From positions 592,719 through 656,718 of the forward strand of contig JAAOMT010000512.1 of the NCBI GenBank assembly GCA_016748015.1: a DNA stretch of 64,000 nt. Direction: 5' to 3'. The notes under the pieces are model-generated. The model ran no database searches. It saw only the letters and a list, made by a program, of their open reading frames with translations, and was not told where the DNA came from. The translations under genes were made by a program, and so were the position numbers. Of the stretch, positions 9,305 through 20,933 are shown one piece after another. The stretch comes from Geosiphon pyriformis. Its lineage: Eukaryota; Glomeromycota; Glomeromycetes; Archaeosporales; Geosiphonaceae. Within the stretch, counting starts at the first letter, position 1; each line of letters starts with the position of its first letter.

Positions 9305-12129
9305 GGCTTCGGTTTCTTCTCATTGAAGTCGATTAGTGGTGCTGTGGTGCTAGTAGCCTTGAAGTGGCCACATGTTACTGGTACTCATGTGTGTCTTCCA
9401 TTCTGGCTGAGTATTAACTCTTGGGTTATCCAATCGAGCATGGCATTGGTTTTGAACAGCCAGTTATTACCAACTAAGGCTTGGTATTAGGTGGCATTCA
9501 TTACTAAAACTTTGATGGGTACTATGATGCCATTAATTTCTATAGGGAAATCATCTATCTCACCAATAGGTGTTTTGGTGGTGCCATCAGCAGTGATGAT
9601 TCTAGTGCTGGCAGCTCAATCAACTTGGCAACCTAATTGCTCCATAAGCTGTCTTGTGATTATGCTGCCAGCTGATCCACTATTTAGGATGAGTTTGATG
9701 AGGTGACTATCAACTCTGACATCTGTGTATATTGCTGTTATGGGTTTCTCTTTGAGGGCAGCTCCACTGAATAACGGTAGCGGTGTGTTTTCTTCAAGTT
9801 CGAAAGGAAAGATGGCTGCTAAGAATTTGTCACTAGAGATGATTGCCGATGGAATTGTGTTGGTAGGTACATGTTGATTGGATTCTGTGTTGTTGGATGT
9901 GGCGTCTTCTAAGGTAACCAGGAGACTTAAATAATGTTGGGAATTTGGGTTTTGAACGCGACTGGTATCCAAATTCCGGGTGCGTAATTCTGATGGTGGG
10001 TTTAGCAAACTGGGGATTGGTTGGTGAACAACCATCACCAATCTCCAGTTTTGAGTGACTCTGGATTGAGAGTTGCCTGATGGCATTTGAGCTGGGTTCT
10101 GGGTTGGTGTTTGAATTGGTTGGGGTTGATAAATGATTTGTGACTGTGGTTGATATATTACTTGTGGCTGTGGCTGATGAATTGGAGGTTGATATACTGG
10201 CAGTTGATAGATTGGTTGCTGTGTCATGAGCAGGTAATTATTTCAATATTGGTCTTGATTTTGATTTGGATAATGATTTGGAGTTTGGAATTGGCGATCG
10301 GGGTTTTGATATTGATTTCCTAATCATTGGTTATTTAGACGCTGGCGACAGTCAATTTGGATATGTTCTTGTTTACCACAATAGTGACAGGTATGCGTTT
10401 TCTGTTGTCACTGTTGATTGGTCAATAAAGATGGATGTGGTTGATTTTGGCCATGATTAGAATTTCCTTGATTATTGCATCGTTGTGGAGGCTGATAAAT
10501 GGCGTGATTGTCAGCTAAGTATCCTTTCAATCTCTTATTAATTGATTCGCTGAACTTCTCCAATTTGGAATCCAATTCAGATGATCCGTTCATTACTAGA
10601 TTAACAGCTTGGGCATGGTTAGCCTCTGACTCCATGGATTCAAAATCTCTGGTGCATGTGACTGCATCTTGAAGGGTGCTTGGATACAATGGACGTACAT
10701 GTTGCAAGATGCTGCTGTGCAGGCCACGGATAAACTGATTGAGTATCTGTGGTGCTGTGAAATAGTTGGCGTCAATTGCTTGAATTTGGCATAGGTTTCA
10801 ATAGAAGCGTCCCAGGTAAGTGGTAATGGCTTCAGTTTCTCCTTGTTTCATGGTAGTGAATGCATTGACCAGGCAATTGATGCTGTTATTGTTACTAAAG
10901 TATCTTAGGAATTCCGCTTTGAAGGCATTAAAATCTTGTGGTTTATTAATCAAGCTCTGGTACTATGAATCGGCGGTATCTTTGAGAAAGTAGGGAATGG
11001 CTTGCATTACTTGAACATCATTCTATTTGTTGGCTGCAATGGCTTTTTCTACATTATTCAGCCATATTTGAGTGTTATTCTCTTCACCTGTAAAGTTGTC
11101 AAGTTTTGCAATTGGTGCGTAGGCCATTGAATATAAGTTAGGTGGTTGTAGTGGCTGTTGAAGCAGTTGTTGTTGTCCTGGCTGTTGGAGTGGTAGCTGA
11201 AGTGGCTGCTGTATGGGTTCGGCTATGAGATTAATTGGTGGTTGATTGATGATGATTATCGGAGGTAAGTTTTGCTGATTAAGTAATTCAGATTTTTGAT
11301 TTCTTTGAGTTGGCAGTGTTCAAATATTCGGAGTTTCGATTTCCAGATTTTCTAACTGTTGCTGAGTTTGAAGGTTCAGGGTTTCAACTTCCGGGTTTTC
11401 AATGATCGGATGCTGGTAAGTGAATTCTTGATCCTCTGATTCTTCTTCCTCCTTTTCTGATTCCACTGCTTCCCATGGATCAGAAATTCCGAAATCTGGT
11501 GGAGGCAGTGGTAATTGAAATCCTGATGGGGTTGATGATTGCGAATTAAATCCCTCAAAGTATTCGCCGTATAATCCTAACAATTCTGTTTTCTTTTGTC
11601 TACTTTGGAATGGGAATCATCCAAATGCTGATGTCGCAGTTGATAGGAACGCGTCTGTTGATGATATGTTGATAGTGCTTCCAGGTGTATAGTGGTAGGA
11701 TGGGTTGCTTGGGGATTCAACTCTGTTTTTCTTCCAAACAGGTGGCTGTATTTTTCTGGGTATTACTGCTGGTGTTTGTAATTTTTCTTTGCTTTTACTA
11801 GTGTAGGTAATTGGATATCTTTGTTGAGTGTGGTGTTTAATTTCTTTGTTGATCTCAATGATGATAGATAGAAAATTATGGTTTGTTGGTAGGTTGGTGT
11901 TTTAAATTAATTCCTTATAGAAAGTTTCTCTTGCTGATTCAGTATTCACTGGTGTTCCTAATAAAGAGGAAATCTTCTTGTTGACATAGAAATTAAAGAC
12001 TGATTCGGCAGATATATGATTGTGGTTTAATCCTAAGTATTGACAATAGTGTTAAAATAAGGATTTTGCGAATCTTAAATGGTTTGCTTCTATAATTTCT
12101 GATTTTGCCACTTTTGATTTGGTGTTGTC
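9305..12129 (-). pseudogene. Gag and aspartic protease of element A
   Basis: One frame holds an N-terminal helical region, a Pro/Gln-rich stretch, a retrotransposon Gag capsid region (QIWLNNVEKAIAANK onward, about 10700-11080) and a CCHC knuckle (C-x2-C-x4-H-x4-C, 10348-10389). A Gln/Pro/Tyr-rich spacer and a retropepsin follow. The protease active site reads LNSG at 9676-9687 where LDSG is expected, so Asp became Asn and the enzyme should be dead. The later GNNWLFKTNAMLDW and CGHF blocks match B. No ATG survives at the 5' end. The frame changes by one base near 9304, while B stays in frame there, so this is an indel and not a shared recoding site. Confidence 0.8.
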
Positions 12130-12154
12130 AGTGCTGGTTCTCTGTAGGATTATA

Positions 12155-12171
12155 CCTTATAGGGAGCACCA
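12155..12171 (-). other. Primer-binding site of element A
   Basis: Just inside the 5' LTR, the minus strand reads TTTGGTGCTCCCTATAAGG. TGG matches the CCA end of a tRNA. E has TGGTGCTTCCTGTAAGG, C has TGGTGCTCTCTCATAG and D a decayed form. I could not assign the primer tRNA. Confidence 0.65.
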
Positions 12172-12173
12172 AA

Positions 12174-13051
12174 TGTTACAGGTGATTATTTTTGTTGTGG
12201 AATTGAATAACAAACCTGTAACTTGGTGCTCAGAGCTAATTGCAGTTGATAGTGATCTGAAGGTTTTGGTTGATCTGAAGGTTTTGTTGTGGAGTTCTTT
12301 GTATAATGGACAGAGATTCAGTGGTGATGGTAGTAGTTTTCTTGGAGTTGCAATTATGCCCAATTTTTTTCTCAGCTTGGCAGCCGGATTTATTCTGGCA
12401 GTCGTGCCCTTCTGGTAAGCTATCCGATAATATATAAAATCCTACTCTTATTTCTGGGTCTTTTACCAGGCTATCCTTGATGTCAATAACTCAGTGCTTA
12501 ATCTTTAATCAATTAGTATACAACAACAAAATCAAAGAAAGAAAGAAAATAAAATAAAAAAAATAAAAATAAAAAAAATAGAGAAAATAAGCCAAGGCAA
12601 TTTGGTCTGTGAGTATCTTATCAATAGCCATGATCAAGAACTATTGTTCTAGCGTGGTTAAGTAGCAATTACTATCAACATAAAGGGTTGATAGTAGGGA
12701 AGTGGATAGAAATATGAAATAATTATTTATTTGATGAATGTGTTTCTAGGCTAAAGATTCTGTGGTATCAATTCTGTCTTTTCTGTTTCTACCACTACTG
12801 CTATATATACATAATTGGGATTCCTTAATTCCTCAATTCTTCACAACAAGAATCCTGGAATTCCTGGAATTCTGCAATTTTTTTGAGAGGAATTCTGGAA
12901 TTCTGGAATCCTGCAATTTCTTGTTGGGAATCCTGAAATTCCTGAAATCCTGCAATTCCTGAGAGGAATCCTGGAATTCCATATTTACTATGCTTACTTC
13001 TGATTGGCTAATAATTATGCTAATATATTTCCTATATTTCTATGAGTAACA
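12174..13051 (-). repeat. 5' LTR of element A
   Basis: 878 bp, TGTTAC...GTAACA, partner of 2884-3761. It contains the GGAATTCC minisatellite at 12846-12980 and a TATA-like box on the minus strand. Confidence 0.93.
12801..12810 (-). promoter_or_regulatory. TATA-like box in the A 5' LTR
   Basis: The minus strand reads GTATATATAG between the GGAATTCC repeats and the R/U5 side. It is in the right place to drive the element transcript, and the same box occurs at 3511-3520 in the 3' LTR. This is positional inference only. Confidence 0.45.
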
Positions 13052-14002
13052 TCATAATAATATTTTTTTTAAAAAGATTGAGTTTTGGTATAATTAAACT
13101 ATTTATGAAGTATTTTAATTAAAAAGTTTTGTTTAACTTAAAACTAATTAATTTGGTGGAATTTTTTGTCAATAAGATATACAAAATTTGAAGTAAAATA
13201 AGCTTTGTATTTAAGAAATTAATCTTTATATAAGAGTTTTGGCTCTTTTGACAATAATTAAAACTCTTAAAATATCTAATTATATAATATTTAAAATCTT
13301 TGTTTGTATTTTTAAAGATATTTTTTTAAAAGCTTTATATCTTTTATAATTTTACCAAAATAATTATAGAACTTTAATGGTTTTTTATATAACAAGTTTT
13401 TATTTAAAAACAAAATTTTTTTAATTATTTTTCCAAGTTAAAAAATAATAATATTGCTAAATTATATATTTAAACATATATTTATCTATTTTATTATTAG
13501 TTTTTTCTTTTTGGTTTAATAATAATATGTGTTTTATTGTTGTTAATAATAATGATCTGTTTTTTAATAGTTAAAATAATATTTAAATAATTTTTAATCT
13601 AATATTTATAAAGAGTATAAAAAGTATTTTGAATATTTTGATTTAGAAAATAATTGTTTATATTAATTAAAAATATTTTGTTTTGAGAATAATATATTTA
13701 TTTATAACTGATTTTTGTTAATTATTTAGGTTAGTGTTATTACAACAAGTAACTAATTAAATTATTTGTAATATTTATTGAGTTATGTACTATGTATAAA
13801 TTAATTATTAAAGATTGTTTTATATTAATCTTGTAAAATATAAAAACTATTATTTAAAACTTTGTTAATTATAAAAAATCTTTTTTATTAGCTAAAAAAT
13901 TTATTTTTATAAACATTATTTTTATCTAAATAATATTTTAAAACTAAGTTATTAATATTTAAAAAAAGTATTTTGTATGTTTTTTTTGAGTTTTTTTAAA
14001 AC
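13052..14002 (-). pseudogene. ORF3 and integrase tail of element F
   Basis: On the minus strand this matches E from its polypurine tract through ORF3 into the end of integrase (E about 20926-21902), with the same order and spacing. C and G have been replaced by T and A so heavily that no frame stays open. The first bases (13052-13059) are the last bases of the F 3' LTR. Similarity stops at 14002, where the D LTR begins, and resumes at 52525 at the very next homologous base region. The intact form was a helical ORF3 protein and an integrase C-terminal domain. Confidence 0.65.
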
Positions 14003-15000
14003 TGTTATTATCCAAGAAGAAAAAACCAATTTAAGTTATAAAAAAACATGATCAAAATGTAATAATACAAAATAATATGAAAAAACACAAAATAATATAT
14101 AATTACTTAAAATAACACAATACAAAATATAATAATATAATATAGTATAAAATAACAAGAATAATTAATAATAACATAGAAAAATAAAATAATAACAGAA
14201 ATAACAAACAATAATTAGCAATAATAAAACAATTAAAAACAATCTTGTAGAACTAAGAAAAATATATATAAAAAATAGTTGTAGAAGATAAAAAGACAGA
14301 CAAATAGACAAAAATTATCTTCTTTCTACTTATATTTATTACATATTTCTTGTTATATCTTTTATCTTATATTACTAAAATAAAAAAAATACTAACAAAA
14401 CTTAAAATCTTTATCTATATAATTCTTATATTTTACATATTATAGCTAAATTAATCTTGTTTTTGGCCAGATGCTTTTAGCATAAAACAGTCTTGAATTA
14501 TTATGATTTGGGCTAATTGTTCTTAATTATGATAATTAACAATACTAATTTATCTTCTTTTATTTTATTTTATTTTTTTATTTTATTTTATTTTTTATTT
14601 TTTTTTGTTAAGTAACAATATAGAAAAATCAATTGTTTGAAAATAGACTTTGTAATAGCCTGGTAAAAAAGAAAAGCTCCCCTTAGAATTGTATATTAAT
14701 ATTATCTTGTTAACTTACCAAAAGAGCAAAAAAATACCACCAGACCTTAATAATTGCACTTGACTAGTTTGGAGAAAATAGTTTACATATAAGAAGTTGC
14801 AATACTATGAAACTATCTTTCTGTGTCTTATAATCAAAAAACTCTACAAGTAAATTTACATCAATCAAAAAAACCTTCAGATACTGATAATACTGATACA
14901 CTAAACAAGCTTGCCAAAAAAAACCATTAAAAGCTCTCTAAAAACTCAAATTTTGAGCACCAAATATTATTACTATATATTACCAAGTTTACTTATAATA
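14003..15000 (+). repeat. 5' LTR of element D
   Basis: It starts TGTTATTATCCAAG, ends ATAATA (from ATAACA), and aligns with 51548-52524 along its whole length. A TATA-like TATATATAAAA lies near 14268. Many C-to-T differences from the 3' copy. Confidence 0.8.
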
Positions 15001-15001
15001 T

Positions 15002-15018
15002 TTAGTGTTCTTTGTAAA
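15002..15018 (+). other. Decayed primer-binding site of element D
   Basis: TTTAGTGTTCTTTGTAA follows the LTR directly. It equals the family site TTTGGTGCTC with G-to-A and C-to-T changes, which confirms that 14003-15000 is a 5' LTR and not a solo LTR. Confidence 0.55.
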
Positions 15019-15057
15019 ATTATAAAATTCACAAATACAGAGTACTTTAGAAATTCA

Positions 15058-18000
15058 CAAAAGTGGTGACTATTAAAACAGTAAAAAAAGATTACTTACC
15101 ATATAAAAAAGCTTTATTTTGATACTTTAGGAAAGACTTAGAGATATTATTAAAAACTATTATTACTCATAGAATATAGGAATTCTATATTAGTATATAA
15201 ATTAGCCAATCAAAATAAACATAGTAAAAAGTAGAATTCCAGGATTTTTCTTAGAGGAATTGTAAGATTTTAAAATTACAGAATCTCTGTATGAGAAATT
15301 ACAAAATTCCAGAATTCCAGAATTTCTCTCAAAAAATTACAGAATTCTAAAAATTTCAGGATTCTTGGCTAAAAAATTAAGAAATTTAAGGAATTTTATA
15401 CAAGGAAATTTATGTATATATAGTGGTAACATTAAAAACAAAAAAGACAGAATTCTTAGTTTAAAAATTCTAGTTCTAATTTTCATTTATCTTTTTATAT
15501 AATAATATTTTATGGCTTAAAGTAGAAACATCAAATACTTATTAAAAATATTACAATTTATCTTTCCACTATTAATAAACTCATGTTAATAGTTGCTAAT
15601 ACTTAACTATACTAAAATAATAGCTTTTAATTACAGCTATTGACAGAATACTAACTCTTTCTTGCTTTGACTTATCTTTTTATTTTCTTTTTATTATTTT
15701 TATTATTTTTATTATTTGTTTTATTATGAATTTACTAATTGATTAAAAAATTAATGCATGAAATACAAATGTCAAGATATAATATTGGTAAAAAACCAAG
15801 AATAAAAGTAGACATTTAAGATTAAAGATAGCTTACTAGAAGATACCAACTACCAAGCTGAGAAAAAAATTGATAGAATATAAATATTTTGAGAAGTAAT
15901 AGACAACAAAGTACACTAACTTAAAGATTGAAGAAACTAGAAACATTACACTAAGATACCAATATTAAATTTTTGTTTATTATACAAAAGACTCAATCAA
16001 AACCTTTAAATATTACCAGCCTATTAGCTATTAAGCACCAAGTTACAGGTTTGTTATTTGTTTTGATAACCCAAATAATTACCTATAATATCATTATTGC
16101 AAAAAATAATTTTTGTCATTATTTGTATGCTAAAATCGACTGTTTATTAAACTAAGCAACAGACACAGAAAAACTCAAAGAACAAATTCATCAAAAATTA
16201 TTGACATATTTAACAAAAACTACTATCTAAGCCATAGCTAAGATTCTTTATATAATTGACATAGAAATCAAAAAATACATAGCATAATAGTATTTTTAAG
16301 TAAAAGAAAGACAAATAATGAAGCCTAATTTCATAGAATCCAAGTCCAAATCTGATAATACAACAGCTATACAAAAACAAGTCTGATTTACAATCAACAA
16401 GAAATCAAAGTTTTTTTTACCAATTACTCCTTCATATCATTAGACACCAAAAAATAGAATCCTATTTAACCAACTCATAGAAACATAAACAAAAATTCCA
16501 AAAACTCTCAGAATCTTATACTTCTGGAATCATAATAATAATTTTTGGATAAAATCTTAAGAAGAATATATATTGTTATTTAAGAATCTTATCTTAACAG
16601 TCAGCCAATCTGGCAGAAGCATGTTTTTTTGGGCACTACTATTAGCACAGCCATTAACAAAGTTAACAACTACTCCTACAGAAAAAACAACTATTTTGTT
16701 ATCTATTGGCCTTAACAACAAAGAAAAACAATTAATATTAACATTTAGAAAACAATACAATACACTATCATTAAATCTTTTGTCATCAACAAGTAAACTA
16801 CCTTCTATTACTTAGATAATAATTTATCAAAATATTACCAAACTAGAAAAATTTTCCAGTAAAGAAGACAATACATACACCTAAATAGTAAAAGCTAAGA
16901 AAGCAATTATTACCAACAATTAGAACAATATTAAAACTATTTAAGCACTGTTTTTCTTTTTAATAGAAACTGCAGACTCCAAGTATCAAAGTCTTGAGAA
17001 GAAACCAACTGACTTTACTGCTTTTAAACTTGTCTTTCTACAGTATTTTTGTGATTCTAATATATTTATTTGGCTACAAAATCAATTTAATGTAATAAAA
17101 CAAAAAGTTTACAAAATAGTAACCACTTATCTTGGATAGTTTAATCAGATTCTTCAACAGATATAGGCAATTGAAAGAGAATTTTATATTCCAAAACAAA
17201 TTCTTAATCAATTTATTAAAAGATTAAAGAGCAGTATTCTATGGTTTATAAGACCCCATTATCTAATTACATTATTAGACACCATTATTTTGGCTTATAA
17301 TTTTGAGTTAGCAAAACAAGAAGCCAATTATACTCAAGCTGTTAATTTGACCATAAATGAAATTTCGAATATTAATATCAAGTTTACTTAATTAAGTGAA
17401 AAATTAACTTAGAAAATTGAAGGATTCTTAACCAGAACTACAGGAACCTATTAGCCATCACAACATAAGAACAACAATAATTGATATTAGTGCCAACAGA
17501 ATTGACAACAATAACAACAACCTTGGATATCAGATTCTTATAACTATTACTACTGTTAGAAACCTGGACATATTGTTTAAAATTGTTGAAAAAAAATAGT
17601 AGACCAAAACCAAGAAAACCAATATCTATAACAACAAAGATATTTTCAAACCATAGAACCCCAATATTTTACATCCCAATATCAGCCACTATAGTACTCA
17701 CTTCAACTGCCCCAAAATTACTATTAGCCATTACAAGCAATGATACAGATGATGTCTCAGTATCAAGCTTTCATATATAGCTATTTTCAATCTCAAACAA
17801 TTGACTACAATCAAGAATAGTAAAGCACTAATAGAAATTAGATACAACCTATTAGTAAGTCATTCTGACTAATGAATCAAGACAACATACCATTTTAAAC
17901 AGCACAAACTGAATATTCCAACCAGGCTTCATATCTTAGACTTACTAAAAACCTGAATTTTGGTAATACTATATCTTTAGAAAGGAAAGATATAATTGGA

Positions 18001-18540
18001 ATCAGCAATTTTTCTATTCAAAACAGTAATTTGTTTATTAATACAATTTTACTTATCACAATTAGTAAAGATAATACTCTTATATTCATATTTTTATTTG
18101 ACATTAATAATCTGAACATGACTAATCTTTTTAGCAAAGCTGCCATTAATTAGAATAGACCAATCACAGTAATATACATGAATATTAGAGTAGAATAAAT
18201 AAACATTAAATTAATACTTGATAGTAGATTTGCAGGTAGTATTATTACAAAACAACTTATGGACCAACTAGGTCATTGAGTAGACTATACTATCACTGTC
18301 TAAATAATTACTATGAATAAAAATATCAAAAACTCAATAGAAAAAATTGATAATTTTTTTTTTAAAATTAACAGAATTCCAATTTTCATTAAGATACTCA
18401 TCATAAAAGCCATTCAATACCAAGCTTTTATAGAAAATGATTGGTTATCAAAAGCTTACACTACTTTTGATTAGAATACACAAGAACTTCAAATTACTTT
18501 TAATAAGCAACATGCTTGAGTACTCATAATATATGAATAT
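15058..18540 (+). pseudogene. Gag and protease of element D, interrupted by a solo LTR
   Basis: The N-terminal part (15058-15160) reads into a match with A Gag, is cut by the A-type LTR at 15161-16090, and resumes in frame at 16091. The capsid region lies near 16960-17400 and includes ANYTQAVNLTINEIS like A. The CCHC knuckle near 17544-17590 has lost its first Cys to Tyr and gained stops (YYYC*KPGHIV*NC). A Gln/Tyr/Pro-rich spacer follows. The protease reads LILDSRFAGSIITKQLM near 18207, with the Gly of DSG changed to Arg. Dozens of stops, mostly at former Gln and Trp codons, show it is dead. Confidence 0.7.
15161..16090 (+). repeat. A-type solo LTR inside D gag
   Basis: It starts TATTACTCAT (from TGTTACTCAT) and ends CCTATAATA (from CCTGTAACA), with the GGAATTCC repeats and the CACCAAGTTACAGG block of the A LTR. 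Flanks CTAT and TCAT fit a CCAT duplication with one C-to-T change in each copy. The D gag frame resumes across it. Confidence 0.7.
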
Positions 18541-19609
18541 TTCAGAACCCAAAACTCAGACCAACTACTAATTAAATTTAAAAAAATAGTGCCATTACTA
18601 ACACTAGAAACTTACCAAGTTTTGTGAACTGATAATTACAAAACAGAACTACTACTACCTCTTATTTAAAAAAAAAGTAAAGAAAGAGTTGACAAAAAAC
18701 CCCTCAAATTACTATCAATCTATCTAAGTTTGAATCAAAAAAAACAATTCTATTAACTCTTTAAATTAATTTGTGTTAATTGTGGAAAAAAGTTGTTTTC
18801 AATGGGCACTTGCATCAGAGACAACAAAATATGGCCAACAGCTACTAAGTATTACTGCTGACTTTGTATATTGAAATAATATAAATAACCTAAGTAACAA
18901 GACAAATAGAACAATACATCATGTTTTACCTGTAACAAAATTCTATCAGATGAAAAATTATGGAATAATGTTCCAAGCAGAAGAAAAACATATAACAAAT
19001 TATATTAATATATTATTCTAATAAATAATTGGACCAAAAAAGGCATTCTATTTACTATAGTATATAGTTAAGCAATAAACTGACTAAACACATACTCTCA
19101 TGATGAAAAAAAAAAGTTGGAAAATAGCCACAGCCAAATAGAAAAAAACCATCATTGAGAAAATACATACCATAAAAAATGCCCTAGTAATAATTAAAAA
19201 AATAAACAACATATTTACAAATGATCCCAAAGCATTCTAAAACCAGTACCAAAAACTGGCTCTAACCCAAAAAAAACAAAAACAGAAACTAGCAGACCTT
19301 AATATAAAACTGTATGATTATTGCTTGATTTCTTGTTATTTTTAGTACTGTGATAAGTATGATTTCTTATTTAATCCACCTCCAAAAACACTATACCCTA
19401 TTTTTAAACTACTAGAACCAGAGAAAAAAAATGAGTTTGATGCTGAAAGCATATTATTTCAAGAGCCAAGTAATGTTATTAAAATAGAAAAGTATCTTGT
19501 TTATTTTAACCTTTTTAAAAAATTAAAATTGAAATAGTATAGTAATAACAATAAAGAAATTTACTCTAAAAAAGCACACAAAAATGATACTGAATTTGAT
19601 TTAAAATAT
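18541..19609 (+). pseudogene. Cys-rich module and dUTPase N-terminus of element D
   Basis: Near 18765 the frame reads LICVNCGKKLFSMGTC, the first cluster of the Cys-rich module, followed by a further C-x2-C pair (CFTCNK) as in A. The helical middle part is full of stops. Near 19580-19609 the frame reads NDTEFDLKY, which is dUTPase motif 1 (AGFDLRY in A). Element E begins directly after the Tyr codon, and the dUTPase continues at 35773. This split domain is one of the best proofs of the nest order. Confidence 0.65.
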
Positions 19610-20933
19610 TGTTATGAGTTGAAGTAACAAGCTAATGGATAGCAAAGGAGAACAGGATTGTAAGATGATGAAAGAAATCAAAAGGAATTCAACTTCAAAG
19701 AGCAAATTAAATAAGTATGGATTCAATATGCAAGATCAGTCTCATAAAATATCTCAGTCACTATATTTTTTAAAAGATAATTGGGGAATCTGAAGGTAGA
19801 GAAATAGTCCATACTATTAACAAATGATTACACACTGGTATAATTCTATGCCTCATGTCAGTGCTCTTAAAATTCAATATCAAGTATTAAGTGTACTCTT
19901 TAGTCACATTTTATTCAATAATCTTCAAATGCTACAATTATACAAGTCAGAAAAAGAGTAAAAAATATCTAACAAGTGATCTTTTATCCCAATGTTATGG
20001 TTGAAACTCATAATTTTTATTAGTTACTGATGTCATATAATTAGCCACTCTATTTTTAGATAGTGATCATTGACTTGATCAATGATTTGACCATTGACTT
20101 GATTATTGATTTGATTATTGACCTAGTCATTAACCTGGTTATTAACCACTTTCAATAGCTATATAAGCGATGAGTCTCTTAGCTATAGAAAATCATCTCT
20201 CAGACAAGAATCAAATAAATAAAAATAACAACTTTCATTTCAATCACTCTCTTATTGCTAATTTCCCTTTCCCTACCTTTAAGTATCTGAACATTTTAGG
20301 ATAAAAAATTACTTGTTGGCCTTTTCCTGTTTGAATAATTGTAGTATTTGAAAATTATTTGTATAAATGTGACTGAAGAGCACAAGTTGATACCTAATAT
20401 TAAATTTTAAGAGCACTGACGTGAAGGCATAGAATTAATACCAGCAGTGATCAATTGTTGACAGTACAGACTATCCCTCTACTTTCAGACTTTCCAGTTA
20501 CCTTTAAAAAGAATAGTAACTGAGATATTTTATGAGACTAATCTCGCACATTGAATCCATACTCATTCAATTTGCTCTTTAAAGTTGAATTCTCCTTTGA
20601 TTATTTCCATCACCTTACAATCCTGTTCTCCCTTGCTATCTGTTAGCTTGTTACTCTAACCCGTAATACCAAGATGTTCGGATACTTGAAAGTAAGGAAA
20701 GGAAAATTAGCAATAAGAAAAAGATTAAAATAAAAGTTGTTATTTTATTTATTTGATTTCCTTGATTTTTACATACTTTTCTACAGCTAAGAAATTCATT
20801 GCTTATATAGCTATCAAAAGTGGTCAATAATCAGGTCAATGATTACTTTCTAAAAATAGAGTGGTTAATTTATATGATATCAGTGGTTAATACATGTAAT
20901 AATTAATAAGAAGTATAAGTTTCAATCATAATA
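19610..20933 (-). repeat. 3' LTR of element E, split by an inverted solo LTR
   Basis: It matches 35065-35768 on both sides of the 676-bp insert at 19993-20668. Without the insert it is about 644 bp. It is shorter than its partner because it has fewer copies of a short TCAATGATCAGG-like repeat near 20820-20850. Confidence 0.85.
19993..20668 (+). repeat. E-type solo LTR, inverted inside the E 3' LTR
   Basis: It starts TGTTATGGTTG, ends CCGTAATA, and is flanked by CCAA on both sides (19989-19992 and 20669-20672). It has the opposite orientation to its host LTR, so the locus can fold as two long inverted repeats. It carries its own array of GATTATTGATTTGATTATTGACC-like repeats near 20075-20150. 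Confidence 0.85.

Larger units (their letters stand above)
2884..13051 (-). mobile_element. Element A: full-length dUTPase-bearing Ty3/gypsy element
   Basis: It is bounded by two 878-bp LTRs that both begin TGTTAC and end GTAACA. On the minus strand the order is 5' LTR, primer-binding site, Gag, protease, Cys-rich module, dUTPase, RT, RNase H, integrase, ORF3, polypurine tract and 3' LTR. The flanks TCAA (2880-2883) and TCAT (13052-13055) fit a 4-bp target duplication with one change. It sits in the 3' LTR of F, whose sequence resumes at 13052. It is the best preserved copy but is broken by stops, one frame change near 9304 and two active-site substitutions. Confidence 0.92.

Noticed and set aside
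9290-9420. A programmed frameshift between Gag-protease and the rest of Pol in A
   Set aside because: B keeps protease and the Cys-rich module in one frame, so the one-base change in A near 9304 is an indel.
10266-10460. Plus-strand ORFs inside element A (also 8535-8786, 9299-9706, 12119-12418)
   Set aside because: They lie opposite recognised minus-strand Gag, protease, Pol and LTR sequence and have no independent support.
13100-14000. Mitochondrial or plasmid DNA, because of the extreme AT content
   Set aside because: The sequence aligns to element E in nuclear-type LTR elements, and no mitochondrial gene is present.
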